From Bradyrhizobium daqingense (lineage in GTDB: Bacteria > Pseudomonadota > Alphaproteobacteria > Rhizobiales > Xanthobacteraceae), in contig NZ_CP088014.1 in NCBI RefSeq assembly GCF_021044685.1, positions 992,001 to 1,056,000 on the forward strand: a DNA stretch of 64,000 bases. The letters are read 5' to 3'. The first letter of the stretch is position 1. Each line of letters begins with the position of its first letter. Below are positions 8,756-15,867 of the stretch, piece after piece. A model generated the notes under the pieces. The model ran no database searches. It was not told the origin of the DNA and saw only the letters and a program-made list of their open reading frames with translations. The position numbers were made by a program, and so were the translations under genes.

Positions 8756-9128
8756 GCGTCGCTGCGGTCATTTTGCTCGATGCATCAAGTGCCTGTCCCG
8801 CGTCACCGCGCGCAAGCCGGCGAGAGCCCGTTCTACTGTGCATGGGGTTGTTTTCGCATTTTGGTCTGGAGCCCCATGCCGTCCAAAGCGATCCACGCGT
8901 GAATTTGATTCCGCGTTGCAGCGAGAGCGCCGTCGTCACCGCGCTCGCCCGTTGACGTTCCGTCTCAATTTTTATTGAGCGCAATCGCGACGGACGCGGG
9001 GCGCTTCTCACGGTGCGCGGATGTGCTAACCTTTTTGGGTCCGTCGTCCCGACGGATACAACCTCGCCTCTCGACGAGCAAAATAGAATAAATCGCAGCC
9101 CTGACGGCTGCCTTAGGGGAGTGACGCG
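8756..9128. other. Intergenic region with leader hairpins upstream of the dehydrogenase
   Basis: No convincing gene is present in this 373-base gap. The right end looks like a structured leader: a perfect hairpin CCGTCG-TCC-CGACGG at 9041-9055 and a second, GCAGCC-CTGAC-GGCTGC, at 9095-9111. The second ends just before the ribosome site AGGGGAGTG (about 9114-9122). Confidence 0.5.
9095..9111 (+). promoter_or_regulatory. Stem-loop abutting the ribosome site of the sorbosone dehydrogenase gene
   Basis: GCAGCC-CTGAC-GGCTGC is a six-base-pair stem ending three bases before the Shine-Dalgarno AGGGGAG. With the hairpin at 9041-9055 it suggests control at the RNA level. No known riboswitch is recognised. 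Confidence 0.4.
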
Positions 9129-10397
9129 ATGACATCGATGTTCCATCGATCCGTGTTGGCGCTTGCAGCCGTGGCCCTTCTCGCAGGGGCCAGCTCTGGC
9201 CATGCGCAGGACAAGAGCAAGCCGCTGAAGAAGTACGACTCCAGCACCAAGGAGTTCTGGACCCATCCGCCGGACGACTGGTTCCTCGGCGACGAGACCG
9301 AGGCGCAAAAGGGCCTGGCGCCGCCCTCGGGCCCGCCGACCGGCGCTTCCGACGCCGAGCTCGCCAACATCGTCAAGAAGATCAAGCTGCCGGCGGGCTT
9401 CAAGATCGAGGTCTACGCCTCGGGCGTGCTGGCCGCGCGGCAGATGGCGTGGGGTGACAAGGGCACGCTGTTCGTCGGTTCGTTCGGCCTCGGCAACGTC
9501 TATGCCATCAAGGACAACAACGGAAAGAAGGAGGTCAAGACCGTCCTCAAGGGCCTCAACATGCCCACCGGTCTCGCCTTCAGGGACGGCGCGCTCTACG
9601 TCATCGCCGTCGACAAGCTGATCCGCTACGACAACGCCGAAGCCAACCTCGACAAGCTTGGCGATGGCAAGGTCGTCTATGACGACATGCCGTCCTACGC
9701 CGCGCATGGCTGGAAGTATATCGCGGTCGACAAGGAAGGCTGGTTCTTCCTGCCGTTCGGACCGCCCTTCAACATCGGCATTCCGCCGACCAGCGTGTCG
9801 CAGATCAGGCGCGTCGATCCCAAGACCGGCAACGCCGAAATCTGGGCGCTCGGCGTTCGCAACTCGGTCGGCGGCGATGTCGATCCGCGCACTGGCAAGC
9901 TCTGGTTCACCGAGAATGCCCGAGACTGGATCAGCGATGACCTGCCCTCGGACAAGCTGAACATGATCAACCGGATCGGCGAGCATTTCGGCTATCCCTA
10001 CTGCCATCAGGGCAACCTGCCGGACGACAAGTTCGCCATGGGTCACAAATGCTCCGAGTTCACGCCGCCAGTGCTGAATCTCGGCGCGCATGTCGCTCCG
10101 CTCGGCATGAAGTTCTACACCGGCAACCAATTCCCTGCCGATTACAAGAACAACATCCTGATCGCCGAGCACGGCTCCTGGAATCGTCACAAGTACCAGG
10201 GCGCGCGCATCGTGCGCGTGATCGTCGGGCCCGACGGCAAGAATCCCAAGCGGGAGGTCTTCGCCTCCGGCTGGCTCGAAGGCGACCAAGGTTATCTCGG
10301 CCGTCCCAACGACATCCTGCTCGACAAGGACGGATCGATCCTCGTTGCCGACGACTGGGCCGGCGCGATCTATCGCATCAGCTACAGCAAGAAGTAA
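9129..10397 (+). CDS. PQQ-dependent sorbosone dehydrogenase-family protein
   Basis: A 422-residue exported enzyme of the soluble aldose/L-sorbosone dehydrogenase beta-propeller family. A signal peptide (about 1-26, ending SSGHAQ) is followed by propeller blades with GTLFVGSFGLGNVYAI, MPTGLAFRDGALYV and a C-terminal block GRPNDILLDKDGSILVADDW (about 395-415). The family uses PQQ and passes electrons to a periplasmic acceptor. A dihaem cytochrome c gene lies downstream and is a likely partner, although a terminator-like hairpin and a repeat separate them. The ribosome site AGGGGAGTG precedes the ATG. The substrate is not determined. Confidence 0.85.
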   Translation: MTSMFHRSVLALAAVALLAGASSGHAQDKSKPLKKYDSSTKEFWTHPPDDWFLGDETEAQKGLAPPSGPPTGASDAELANIVKKIKLPAGFKIEVYASGVLAARQMAWGDKGTLFVGSFGLGNVYAIKDNNGKKEVKTVLKGLNMPTGLAFRDGALYVIAVDKLIRYDNAEANLDKLGDGKVVYDDMPSYAAHGWKYIAVDKEGWFFLPFGPPFNIGIPPTSVSQIRRVDPKTGNAEIWALGVRNSVGGDVDPRTGKLWFTENARDWISDDLPSDKLNMINRIGEHFGYPYCHQGNLPDDKFAMGHKCSEFTPPVLNLGAHVAPLGMKFYTGNQFPADYKNNILIAEHGSWNRHKYQGARIVRVIVGPDGKNPKREVFASGWLEGDQGYLGRPNDILLDKDGSILVADDWAGAIYRISYSKK

Positions 10398-10413
10398 CGC
10401 GACGTAACGAAGA

Positions 10414-10446
10414 GGCTGCGACCGGGTGACGGCCGCAGCCTTTTCA
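10414..10446 (+). terminator. Rho-independent terminator after the dehydrogenase gene
   Basis: Stem GGCTGCG (10414-10420) pairs with CGCAGCC (10434-10440) around a 13-base loop and is followed directly by TTTTCATTTT. Placed 17 bases after the stop codon. Confidence 0.8.
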
Positions 10447-10463
10447 TTTTGAAGCTCCACATT

Positions 10464-10564
10464 GTCGTTCCGGATTGCGCGCAACTTGCGCAAGTCCGGA
10501 ACCCATAACCACGAACAGGGATTATGGATTGCGGGCTCGCGCAGGGTGCGCGCTCCGGAATGAC
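10464..10564. repeat. Palindromic intergenic repeat (GTCGTTCCGG...CCGGAATGAC)
   Basis: Outer arms GTCGTTCCGG (10464-10473) and CCGGAATGAC (10555-10564) match as inverted repeats at nine of ten bases, with GCGCGC-rich inner segments and a central CCATAACC...GATTATGG dyad. It sits between the dehydrogenase terminator and the cytochrome c gene, and resembles dispersed non-coding repeats of Bradyrhizobium chromosomes. Confidence 0.65.
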
Positions 10565-10589
10565 GCAGTCGACAGAACGGGTTTTCCTC

Positions 10590-11183
10590 ATGCGCCGGCA
10601 GTTTTCTTCGTACGCAATCGGCGCGCTGTCGCTCGCCGCGATCGCATCCATCCCAGCCCAGGCCGCCGACAATGCCGCGATCAAGGAGAAGGCTTCCGTC
10701 TGTTCCGGCTGCCACGGCGAGAACGGCATCTCGCAGACCGAAAACATTCCCTCGCTGGCCGGCCAGCCCGATCAATTCCTGCAATGGCAGCTCGTGTTCT
10801 TCCGCGCCGGCTCGCGCAAGAACGACCAGATGCAGCCGATCGTTGAAGGGATCAGCAACGAGGACATCCGCAATTTCGGCGCTTACTTCGCGCAGCTGAC
10901 GCCGCCGAAGGGCCCGGAGGACGACGACCCCGATCTGTCGAAGAAGGGCGCGCAGGTCGCCGTCGGTCGCCGCTGCGCATCGTGCCATCTGGACACTTAT
11001 GCCGGCACCAAGGCGGTTGCACGGCTCGCGGGCCAGCGCGAGGAATATCTCGTCAAGGCGCTGCGCGACTACAAGGCGGGCCAGCGCGTGGGCGGCGGCG
11101 TCGCGGCGATGGCCGACGTCGCCTATCACATGAGCGAAGAGGAAATCACCGCCGTCTCGCACTATCTGGCGCATCTGAAGTAG
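10590..11183 (+). CDS. Dihaem class I cytochrome c (c4-like)
   Basis: A 197-residue exported cytochrome. A signal peptide (about 1-25, ending AQAA) precedes two c-type haem sites, CSGCH (about residue 37) and CASCH (about 130). Each is followed by a candidate axial-ligand region (QMQPIVEGIS and AMADVAYHMSEEEITAVSHY). Cytochrome c4-type proteins carry electrons from periplasmic dehydrogenases to oxidases. The ATG at 10590 starts at the signal peptide; an upstream ATG at 10560 adds ten residues. The preceding PQQ-type dehydrogenase is the probable electron donor. Confidence 0.88.
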   Translation: MRRQFSSYAIGALSLAAIASIPAQAADNAAIKEKASVCSGCHGENGISQTENIPSLAGQPDQFLQWQLVFFRAGSRKNDQMQPIVEGISNEDIRNFGAYFAQLTPPKGPEDDDPDLSKKGAQVAVGRRCASCHLDTYAGTKAVARLAGQREEYLVKALRDYKAGQRVGGGVAAMADVAYHMSEEEITAVSHYLAHLK

Positions 11184-11234
11184 CGCGCCGTGCTGTGCGC
11201 GCCCCGGGACGACAGCTGAGAATGTAGCTGGCCG

Positions 11235-12158
11235 CTACCCCGCCCGCTGCTTCTCATACGCCTTCAGATGCGTATAGGCGATGCGCAGCTTCGGCACCGG
11301 CACCTTGGCAGCGTCCGCACGTGCGATGAGATCGCCGATGACGTGATCGGCTTCGACCGGCAGGCCCGCTTTGATGTCGCGGAACATCGACGCCGTCATC
11401 GGCGAGCCCTCGGCGGTCAGATTGCCCTTCACCCGCTCGAAGAACGGTCCGCCCGGCGGATAGCCCGACGCAGCTGCGATCGCGCTGGTCTCGTCCAGCA
11501 TGCCCAGCAGGAAATCCCGGCCGCCGGGCGCCGCGAGGATGTTGCCGACCGAGGTACGCATCAGGCTGGTGCTGGCCGCGAGCGAGGACAGGAAGACCCA
11601 TTTCTCCCACATGTCCTGCATGATGTTCTGGCTGGCGGTGGCGCCATTGATGCCGCTCCTGAAGGCCTCGTCGATGGCCTTGGCGCGGTCGGACAGCTTG
11701 CCATCGCGTTCGCCGTAATTGATCGACTGCATCGGCTGCAACTGCACCACCTCGCGCTGCTCGTTGAGCGTTGCGGCGATGGCGCAGAGCCCGCCCAGCA
11801 CGCGCTCGTTGCCGAATTTGGCGTCCAGGATGTCGAGATGCTTCATGCCGTTCAGCATGGGGAGGATCGCGGTGTTCGGCCCGACCGCGGCTGCGAACGA
11901 CGTGATGGCGTCGTCGAGGTCGAACGCCTTGCAGCTGAGCAGCACGACGTCGAACTTGTCCTTGATCGCGTCGGCCTGAAGCGTCGGCGGGTTCTTCAAG
12001 GTCACATCGCCGTTCGGGCTCTTGATGACGAGGCCGGCGCTCGCCAGCTCGCCGGCGCGGCGCGGCCGGACCAGGAAGGTGACGTCGCGGCCGGCCTGCA
12101 ACAGCCTGCCACCAAAATAGCCGCCGATGGCGCCGGCGCCGACCACGAGGATACGCAT
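11235..12158 (-). CDS. Ketopantoate reductase (PanE/ApbA) family
   Basis: A 307-residue NADP-dependent reductase of the 2-dehydropantoate 2-reductase family. The N-terminal nucleotide motif GAGAIGGYFGGRL (residues 7-19), the central segment VLLSCKAFDLDDAI, PMLNGMKHLDIL and the helical C-terminal domain with the Lys-containing MWEKWVFLSS (about 184) are present. Members make pantoate for CoA or act on other 2-oxo acids, and Bradyrhizobium genomes usually carry several, so the pantothenate assignment is uncertain. A family A repeat separates it from the upstream DsbA-like isomerase gene on the same strand. Confidence 0.82.
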   Translation of the reverse strand: MRILVVGAGAIGGYFGGRLLQAGRDVTFLVRPRRAGELASAGLVIKSPNGDVTLKNPPTLQADAIKDKFDVVLLSCKAFDLDDAITSFAAAVGPNTAILPMLNGMKHLDILDAKFGNERVLGGLCAIAATLNEQREVVQLQPMQSINYGERDGKLSDRAKAIDEAFRSGINGATASQNIMQDMWEKWVFLSSLAASTSLMRTSVGNILAAPGGRDFLLGMLDETSAIAAASGYPPGGPFFERVKGNLTAEGSPMTASMFRDIKAGLPVEADHVIGDLIARADAAKVPVPKLRIAYTHLKAYEKQRAG

Positions 12159-12182
12159 GAAGAAGCTCCGTTCTAATCCTGG

Positions 12183-12245
12183 CGAATGGCGAATAGGGAG
12201 TAGCGAATAGTAAGCAAGATTTCCACTCGCTATTCGCTACGCGCC
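12183..12245. repeat. Palindromic intergenic repeat, family A copy 2
   Basis: CGAATAGGGAGTAGCGAATAG on the left and CACTCGCTATTCGCTACGCG on the right form an imperfect dyad of the same type as 1311-1371. It lies between the isomerase stop and the reductase start. Confidence 0.65.
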
Positions 12246-12256
12246 ACTTGCGAGCT

Positions 12257-12898
12257 TCACTTTCCCGACACCATCTCCTCGACGTCGCGGAGCTGCTCCT
12301 TGCCGAAGAACATCTCGTCACCGACGAAGAAGGTCGGCGAGCCAAAGGCGCCGCGCGCCACTGCTTCCTCGGTGTTCTTGATCAGCTTGCCCTTCACCTC
12401 TGGTTCCTGCGCGCGGGCGAACAGCTTTTGTGCATCGAGCCCGGAGGACGCCAGCGCCTTAGCCGCGATCTCGGGATCGTCCATCTTCTTGGGCTCGCGC
12501 CACATGTGATGGAAGGCGGCCTCGACATATTTTTCGAATACGCCCTCGATCTGCGCCGCGATCGCCGTGCGCATCAGGTTCAGCGTGTTGACGGGGAAGT
12601 GCGGGTTCCAGACATAGGGCTGAACCTTGAAGCGCTTGATGAAGCGTTCGGTCTCGATCTGCTGGAACTCGCGCTTGTTCTTGATGCCGGCGAGCGACTC
12701 GGCCGGCGACTTGTTGTTGGTGGATTTGAAGATGCCGCCGAGCAGGATTGGAACATACTCGAACCTGACGCCGATGCGCTGCTCGATTGCCGGGATCGCC
12801 AGATGGCTGAGATAGGCATTCGGGCTGCCGAAATCGAACAGGAATTGCGGGGCGGTGCGGGTCAAGTCGGAATCTCCCTTGCGGCGCTTTTCACTCAT
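12257..12898 (-). CDS. DsbA-like 2-hydroxychromene-2-carboxylate isomerase family
   Basis: A 213-residue thioredoxin-fold protein of the DsbA/HCCA isomerase (kappa-class GST-like) group. The signature PQFLFDFGSPNAYLSHLAIP (about 16-35) has the FGSPNAY active-site serine in place of the CxxC of DsbA, and the C-terminal block GAFGSPTFFVGDEMFFGKEQ is typical. The family isomerises aromatic ring-cleavage intermediates with glutathione; the substrate here is unknown. The ATG at 12898 is preferred to an in-frame start 15 codons upstream, because the conserved fold starts soon after it. Confidence 0.83.
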   Translation of the reverse strand: MSEKRRKGDSDLTRTAPQFLFDFGSPNAYLSHLAIPAIEQRIGVRFEYVPILLGGIFKSTNNKSPAESLAGIKNKREFQQIETERFIKRFKVQPYVWNPHFPVNTLNLMRTAIAAQIEGVFEKYVEAAFHHMWREPKKMDDPEIAAKALASSGLDAQKLFARAQEPEVKGKLIKNTEEAVARGAFGSPTFFVGDEMFFGKEQLRDVEEMVSGK

Positions 12899-13064
12899 TG
12901 TGGCGCAGCGCGCGTCATAGGTCCACCGTTTAATGATGGTCATAATACTCTGACGGTCTGATCAGATGCGCGATCGTATGCTTGCGCCAATTTTGCCTTT
13001 CATCAGGCGTGCAAAATCGTTGCCGCGCAATGCGCGGCTCTCGATGGGTCGTGTGAAGGCGCGC

Positions 13065-13661
13065 CTAGGCGCGGTCGCTGTAGGCGAGCTTGACGATGTG
13101 ATCGCGGATGTCGGTCGGCCAGTCCGCGATCAGCCCGGTGAAGCGCCGCCGGTCGTCTGCGAACAGCGCGCGCGAGGCTTCCTCGAACTGCGGCAAGTTG
13201 CCGGCCATGGTCGACATGAAGTGATAGGCCGCATCGCGTGCCTGCCGCTCACGGTCCTTGTCGCCGCTGGCGCGCCTGGCCTCGTCGACCAGCTTGCGCA
13301 GCGCCACCGAGGCGCCGCCGGCCTGCGCGTTGAGCCACTCCCAGTGCCGCGGCAGCAAGGTCACCTCGCGCGCGACCACGCCGAGCTTCGGCCGGCCGCG
13401 GCCGCGCGGCTCGCTCGGCGGCGTGCTCTCTTCAACCTGCGGCGGGACAAGCGTGGCCAGGCGCGCCAGCACCTCGCGGTCGCCGCCGCGCAGATCGAAA
13501 TCGATCGATCGGCCCGTGGCGTCCTCGAAGATGATGATGGCCCCGTCCGGTCGTGGCGCCACCCGCTTGACGATGAGCGCGACCTCGCCGGCCGCCCCGG
13601 ACACGAGGCGACGCTGTCCCTGGAAGGCGGTGAATGTTCTATGCATTGAAATCATTGCCAT
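13065..13661 (-). CDS. DUF2239 family protein, possible autoregulator
   Basis: A 198-residue soluble protein recognised as DUF2239; no function is established. The first 80 residues are strand-rich (YTAFQGQRRLV-like opening, then IVKRVAPRPDGAIIIFEDA and SIDFDLRGG). A basic linker RGRGRPKLGVVAREVTLLPR (about 104-123) leads into helices HWEWLNAQAGGASVALRKLV and a final helical part. The linker and helix pair resemble a compact DNA-binding unit of the ribbon-helix-helix sort, which is inference. Three in-frame ATGs lie close together (13661, 13655, 13646) and none has a strong ribosome site. The promoter upstream is bracketed by two palindromes. Divergent from the GST gene. Confidence 0.8.
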   Translation of the reverse strand: MAMISMHRTFTAFQGQRRLVSGAAGEVALIVKRVAPRPDGAIIIFEDATGRSIDFDLRGGDREVLARLATLVPPQVEESTPPSEPRGRGRPKLGVVAREVTLLPRHWEWLNAQAGGASVALRKLVDEARRASGDKDRERQARDAAYHFMSTMAGNLPQFEEASRALFADDRRRFTGLIADWPTDIRDHIVKLAYSDRA

Positions 13662-13681
13662 ATTTAGTGTTGCAAAGTCCC

Positions 13682-13722
13682 TTAATACCCGGGTAAATTT
13701 GAAACGTCAATATACCCGGGTG
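13682..13722 (-). promoter_or_regulatory. Sigma70-type promoter with twin TACCCGGGTA operators
   Basis: Read on the minus strand: -35 TTGACG (13705-13710), 17-base spacer, -10 TATTAA (13682-13687). A perfect palindrome TACCCGGGTA (13686-13695) overlaps the -10, and a second copy with one mismatch, TACCCGGGTG on the plus strand (13713-13722), abuts the -35. The centres are 27 bases apart. A dimeric repressor at both sites would block polymerase. The predicted transcript starts about 14 bases before the first DUF2239 ATG. Confidence 0.75.
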
Positions 13723-13806
13723 AAAATATCTGCACCGATGGCTCGACATTGCGTTCCCGGGCTGGCACCAACGCGCGGCTGACCAAGCCTATCTGGGGAT
13801 CTACCG

Positions 13807-14472
13807 ATGCTGACCGTTCATCACCTCAACAATTCCCGCTCGCAGCGCGTGCTGTGGCTGCTCGAGGAGTTGGGCGTGCCCTATGAGATCGTGCGCTATC
13901 AGCGCCAGCCGGACATGCGCGCACCGAAGGAGCTGCGTGCGATCCACCCGCTCGGCAAGTCGCCCGTCATCACCGACAACGGCAACACCATCGCCGAGTC
14001 GGGCGCGATCATCGAATATCTCATCGCAACTTACGGCAACGGCCGGCTGATCCCGCCGCCGAACACGCCGGAGCGGCTGCGCTACACCTACTGGCTGCAC
14101 TATGCAGAAGGCTCGGCGATGCAGCCGCTGCTCCTCAAGCTGCTGTTTACGCTGATGCCGAAGCGCGCGCCGGCGCTGCTTCGGCCGCTGGTGCGCAAGG
14201 TTTGCAACCAGGCTCTCACGGCGTTGGTCAATCCGCAGCTCAAGCAGCACATGGACTATTGGGAAGGCGAGCTCGCGAAGAGCGCGTGGTTCGCCGGCAA
14301 CGAGTTCACCGCCGCCGACATCCAGATGAGCTTTCCGTTGGAAGCAGCCCAGGCCCGCGGCGGGCTGGAACAGGGCCATCCCAAGGCAATGGCATTTCTT
14401 GAGCGCATCCACGCGCGCCCGGCCTATACCAGAGCGCTCGAAAAGGGCGGGCCGTATCAGGTGGGACGGTGA
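13807..14472 (+). CDS. Glutathione S-transferase family protein
   Basis: A 221-residue two-domain GST. The N-terminal thioredoxin-like domain (1-80) has HHLNNSRSQRVLWLLEELG with the putative catalytic serine/asparagine at the start of helix 1, the cis-proline segment GKSPVITDNG and the glutathione-binding ESGAIIEYL (about 65-73). The all-helical C-terminal domain includes FTAADIQMSFPLE, the family capping motif. It probably conjugates or reduces electrophiles with glutathione. It is divergent from the DUF2239 gene and may share its palindrome-containing control region; its stop lies one base before that of the convergent MFS gene. Confidence 0.9.
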   Translation: MLTVHHLNNSRSQRVLWLLEELGVPYEIVRYQRQPDMRAPKELRAIHPLGKSPVITDNGNTIAESGAIIEYLIATYGNGRLIPPPNTPERLRYTYWLHYAEGSAMQPLLLKLLFTLMPKRAPALLRPLVRKVCNQALTALVNPQLKQHMDYWEGELAKSAWFAGNEFTAADIQMSFPLEAAQARGGLEQGHPKAMAFLERIHARPAYTRALEKGGPYQVGR

Positions 14473-14473
14473 G

Positions 14474-15769
14474 TCAATCCGCGTGCAGCACGCGCCCGCG
14501 CGTCTCCGGCAGGGCGAAGGCCGCGATGAAGAACACCGCATAGGCGACCACGGCGAAGATCGCGATGGCGTTCGCAAGGGACGTCGTCGCTGACAGAGCA
14601 CCAACCAGGAACGGAAACAGCGCGCCGATTCCGCGGCCGAAATTATAGCAGAAGCCCTGGCCCGAGCCGCGCAGCCGCGTCGGATAGAGCTCGGTGAGGA
14701 AGGCGCCGATTCCCGAGAAATAGCCTGAGGCGAAGAAGCCGAGCGGGAAGCCGAGCACCCAGAGGATCTCGTTGGTGAGCGGCAGCTGCGTGTACAGCAG
14801 CACGACGGCCATGGCGCCGATCGAGAAGATCAGGAACAGATTGCGCCGGCCGATCCGGTCGGCGAGCCAGGCGCCGACGAGATAGCCGATGAACGAGCCG
14901 ATGATCAGCGTCGCGAGATAGCCGGTCGAGCCGACGATCGACAGGTGCCGCTCCTTGGTCAGGAACTGCGGCACCCAGAAGGTGACGGCGTAATAGCCGC
15001 CCTGGCAGCCCGTCGCCATCAGCGACGCCAGGATCGTGGTCTTCAGGATCGGGCCGGAGAAGATCTCCCAGAGCGCCGGACGATCGCCGCTCGCGGCCTG
15101 CTTGGCGCGGGCCTGGGCGGAGATTTCCGGCTCGGTGACCGAGCGGCGGATGTAGAATACGAGCAGCGCCGGCAATGCGCCGATCACGAACATCCAGCGC
15201 CACGCCGATTCCGCCGGCAAGGCCGAGAACAGGATCGCCTGCGACAGCACCGCAAGGCCCCAGCCGACGGCCCAGCCCGACTGCACCGATCCGACGGCGC
15301 GCCCGCGATATTGCGGCCGGATCGCCTCGCCCATCAGCACCGCGCCGGCGGCCCACTCTCCGCCGAAGCCGAGGCCGAGCAAGGCGCGCGCGATCAGGAG
15401 CTGGTCGAAATTCTGCACGACCGCACAGACCAGCGAGAAGAACGAGAACCAGATGATGGTGATCTGCAGCGTCCTCACCCGTCCGATATGGTCGGAGAGA
15501 TAGCCGCCGAGCCAGCCGCCGATGGCGGAGGCCAGCAGCGTCACGGTGCCGGCGAGACCGGCCGAGGCGGCGTCGACCTTCCAAAGCGCGATGATGGTGC
15601 CGATCACCAGCGGGTAGATCATGAAATCCATGCCGTCGAGCGCCCAGCCCGCCGCGCAGGCCCAGAACGTCCGGCGCTCCGGCATGTTCATGTCGCGATA
15701 GAATGCGAGAAGGCTGGTGTCCTCGATCTCCGCGCGCTCGATGCGCTGGTTCGGATCGGCTGTGGTCAT
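14474..15769 (-). CDS. MFS transporter, sugar/organic acid carrier type
   Basis: A 431-residue twelve-helix major facilitator. The signature loop after helix 2, GGYLSDHIGRVRTLQ (about 85-99), and the repeated half-motif LADRIGRRNLFLI in the second half are present, as is RALLGLGFGGEWAAGAVL in helix 4, typical of the sialate/aromatic-acid/SHS group of proton symporters. It begins MTTADPNQRIERAE at the ATG at 15769; the frame stays open far upstream without family-like sequence. It lies 98 bases downstream of gamma-glutamyltransferase on the same strand. The substrate cannot be told. Confidence 0.85.
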   Translation of the reverse strand: MTTADPNQRIERAEIEDTSLLAFYRDMNMPERRTFWACAAGWALDGMDFMIYPLVIGTIIALWKVDAASAGLAGTVTLLASAIGGWLGGYLSDHIGRVRTLQITIIWFSFFSLVCAVVQNFDQLLIARALLGLGFGGEWAAGAVLMGEAIRPQYRGRAVGSVQSGWAVGWGLAVLSQAILFSALPAESAWRWMFVIGALPALLVFYIRRSVTEPEISAQARAKQAASGDRPALWEIFSGPILKTTILASLMATGCQGGYYAVTFWVPQFLTKERHLSIVGSTGYLATLIIGSFIGYLVGAWLADRIGRRNLFLIFSIGAMAVVLLYTQLPLTNEILWVLGFPLGFFASGYFSGIGAFLTELYPTRLRGSGQGFCYNFGRGIGALFPFLVGALSATTSLANAIAIFAVVAYAVFFIAAFALPETRGRVLHAD

Positions 15770-15867
15770 GTGCTTTTTTTCCCGGCAGTTTCTTATGAGA
15801 GCTTTGGTAGCACGCGTGGCGGCGAGAGCTAGCGGGCCCGCGCTCCCGTGCCATGCAAACAACGCGG

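Noticed and set aside
8583..11174. Very long minus-strand open frame opposite the dehydrogenase and cytochrome c genes
   Set aside because: It is antisense to two recognised exported proteins; its product is low-complexity with no domain, as expected from high-GC shadow frames.
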